Shown here piece after piece: positions 6,174 to 7,207 of a stretch of 7,207 nucleotides of DNA. How positions within the stretch are numbered: position 1 is the stretch's first letter; every line of letters begins with the position of its first letter. Source of the DNA: Oxalobacter formigenes (GTDB lineage: Bacteria > Pseudomonadota > Gammaproteobacteria > Burkholderiales > Burkholderiaceae_D); NCBI GenBank assembly GCA_019424645.1, contig JAHYZB010000020.1:1-7207 (forward strand). Direction: 5' to 3'. A program made the translations under genes and the position numbers. The notes beneath the pieces are model-generated. The model did no database searches and was not told the DNA's origin. It saw only the letters and a program-made list of their open reading frames with translations.

Positions 6174-6904
6174 TGGCTCAAAAATTCTTTCACCAGTGCC
6201 GCGCATTGCACAGGCTGGGATAAAAACGGGGCGTGGGCAACATCAGGCAGGATGTGCAGGATAGCATCCGGCAATATCCGGGCCAGCCAGCGAGCCGCTT
6301 CCACCGGCATAAGAGGATCGAAAGCACCATGAATCAGCAGGGTTTTCTGATGAATTTTGGCAACCTGTGAACGCAAATCCATTTTTGCCAGATAATCGAG
6401 GCCAGCTTCCAGTACGGGTAGTGGCGATATTGGCAACGCCAATAGTTGTCTGACGATATTTCGGGCATTCTTGTCCTGATGGTTGAACAGTGAAACGAAA
6501 TGCCGCAATGTGCGATGCATATCGTTTTCCACATCTGTGCGGAATTGATGGCCGGTTAAAAATGAAACGGCATTTTCCCAATCCGGTTTTTCAACAAAAC
6601 AGGGGGTCGCTCCGAAGAGAATCAGCTTGTCGACCAGATCCGGATAACGAAGGGCTGCAGACATGGCCAGAATAGCTCCCATCGACCAGCCGCACAAAAC
6701 AACCGGTCCGGGAATGTTTTTCATCATCGCATCAACCCAGACTTCGCAAGGATTCCCTTCGGGCAGAGGGGTTCCGTCATAGCCTGGCAAAGGCATAGCC
6801 TGAAAATGGATATTGTCAGGCACATTTTTTTTCAGTTCGGTAATGAATGGAGTAAAAACGTCAGGCGATATTCCCCAGCCATGCCAGAAAGCCAGAGTGG
6901 TCAT
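6170..6904 (-). CDS. bioH: Pimeloyl-ACP methyl ester carboxylesterase BioH
   Basis: BioH hydrolyses the methyl ester of pimeloyl-ACP methyl ester, ending the BioC-initiated cycle and releasing pimeloyl-ACP for BioF. The 244-residue alpha/beta hydrolase has HGWG at the oxyanion region (8-11) and the nucleophile Ser74 in GWSMG. The acid is Asp196 in HGAFDPLMP and the base is His224 in VAHAPFLSQP, which closely matches E. coli BioH (AHAPFISHP). Length is slightly below the E. coli enzyme (256). The region between about 110 and 165 corresponds to the helical cap that contacts ACP. The ATG at 6904 shares its A with the last base of the bioF stop (TAATG). AAAGGA lies 5 bases upstream, inside the end of bioF, and is the best ribosome binding site in the window. 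No signal peptide; cytosolic. Confidence 0.94.
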   Translation of the reverse strand: MTTLAFWHGWGISPDVFTPFITELKKNVPDNIHFQAMPLPGYDGTPLPEGNPCEVWVDAMMKNIPGPVVLCGWSMGAILAMSAALRYPDLVDKLILFGATPCFVEKPDWENAVSFLTGHQFRTDVENDMHRTLRHFVSLFNHQDKNARNIVRQLLALPISPLPVLEAGLDYLAKMDLRSQVAKIHQKTLLIHGAFDPLMPVEAARWLARILPDAILHILPDVAHAPFLSQPVQCAALVKEFLSQ

Positions 6905-7207
6905 TATATTTCCTTTAATGCATGAACGAGCTGTGCAACATGTTCATCAGTATGCGCCGCGGAAAGGGAGATCCGCAAGCGGGCACTGCCTTTGGGAACA
7001 GTTGGCGGCCGGATGGCGGGTACCCAGATTCCGCGTTCGGCCAGTTTTGCCGATATATTCAGTACAGCATCGTTTTCACCGACCACGACCGGCTGGATGG
7101 CCGTAAAAGATGGCAGCAATTTCCATCGGGTGTTTTCAAGACCGTCGCTCAACTGGACGATCAGGGCTTGCAGATGGCTACGGCGGTCGTCACCCTGTTC
7201 GATCAGC
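6904..7207 (-). CDS. bioF: 8-amino-7-oxononanoate synthase BioF, C-terminal part (5' end outside window)
   Basis: The minus-strand frame is open from the right edge (first full codon at 7206) to the TAA at 6906-6904, giving about 100 residues of the C-terminal domain. BioF is a PLP-dependent alpha-oxoamine synthase that condenses pimeloyl-ACP (or pimeloyl-CoA) with L-alanine to form KAPA. Diagnostic stretches are LLPSFTAIQPVVVGEN and RGIWVPAIRPPTVPKG, followed by ARLRISLSAAHT, matching BioF (E. coli has SAIQPLIVG and AIRPPTVPAGTARLR). The PLP lysine and the N-terminal two thirds are out of view. It is the upstream member of the cluster shown; whether bioA or another gene precedes it cannot be seen. 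The internal ATG at 7152 is not a start. Confidence 0.94.
   Translation of the reverse strand, partial: LIEQGDDRRSHLQALIVQLSDGLENTRWKLLPSFTAIQPVVVGENDAVLNISAKLAERGIWVPAIRPPTVPKGSARLRISLSAAHTDEHVAQLVHALKEI

Noticed and set aside
6174..6206. 11-residue longer BioC starting at ATG 6206
   Set aside because: It overlaps bioH by 37 bases, while the ATGA overlap start at 6173 fits coupled translation and BioC family length.
1..7207. Search for a CRISPR array, tRNA, rRNA, insertion sequence, phage or toxin-antitoxin genes
   Set aside because: No spaced direct repeats, cloverleaf-like segment, transposase motif or small paired ORFs were seen; nearly all the window is coding for known families.

Overview
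The window looks like an ordinary chromosomal stretch of a beta-proteobacterium, probably of the order Burkholderiales. The FAD-dependent oxidase, the BioC C-terminus (ending in a YELVYG-type motif) and the MFS protein all resemble, from memory, proteins of that order. G+C is near one half by eye, low for Burkholderiales, which would suit a lineage such as Oxalobacter. That genus guess is an inference and was not checked by any search.

Layout from left to right: (1) the C-terminal part of an EAL-domain c-di-GMP phosphodiesterase (+), cut by the window's left edge; (2) a convergent FAD-binding oxidase of the GlcD/D-2-hydroxyglutarate dehydrogenase type (-), whose stop codon lies in the loop of a small hairpin shared with the end of the EAL gene; (3) a 166-bp divergent intergenic region with several short palindromes; (4) a YihY/BrkB-family inner-membrane protein (+); (5) a 159-bp gap with a 9-bp inverted repeat and a possible 28-codon ORF; (6) an MFS_3-type transporter with a fused C-terminal soluble domain (+); (7) convergent to it, a tightly packed biotin cluster on the minus strand, read as bioF (partial, cut by the right edge), bioH, bioC.

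The only clear functional unit is bioF-bioH-bioC. BioC methylates malonyl-ACP to start disguised fatty-acid synthesis, BioH removes the methyl ester from pimeloyl-ACP methyl ester, and BioF condenses pimeloyl-ACP with alanine to give KAPA. The two junctions are TAATG (bioF/bioH) and ATGA (bioH/bioC), so translation is probably coupled. The other genes (signalling, oxidase, membrane protein, exporter) show no evident shared pathway.

I saw no mobile element, CRISPR array, tRNA, rRNA or phage gene, and no convincing undescribed multi-gene system. The most interesting leads are small: the inverted repeat and short ORF in front of the transporter, the palindrome cluster between the oxidase and yihY, and weak ribosome binding sites on several genes.
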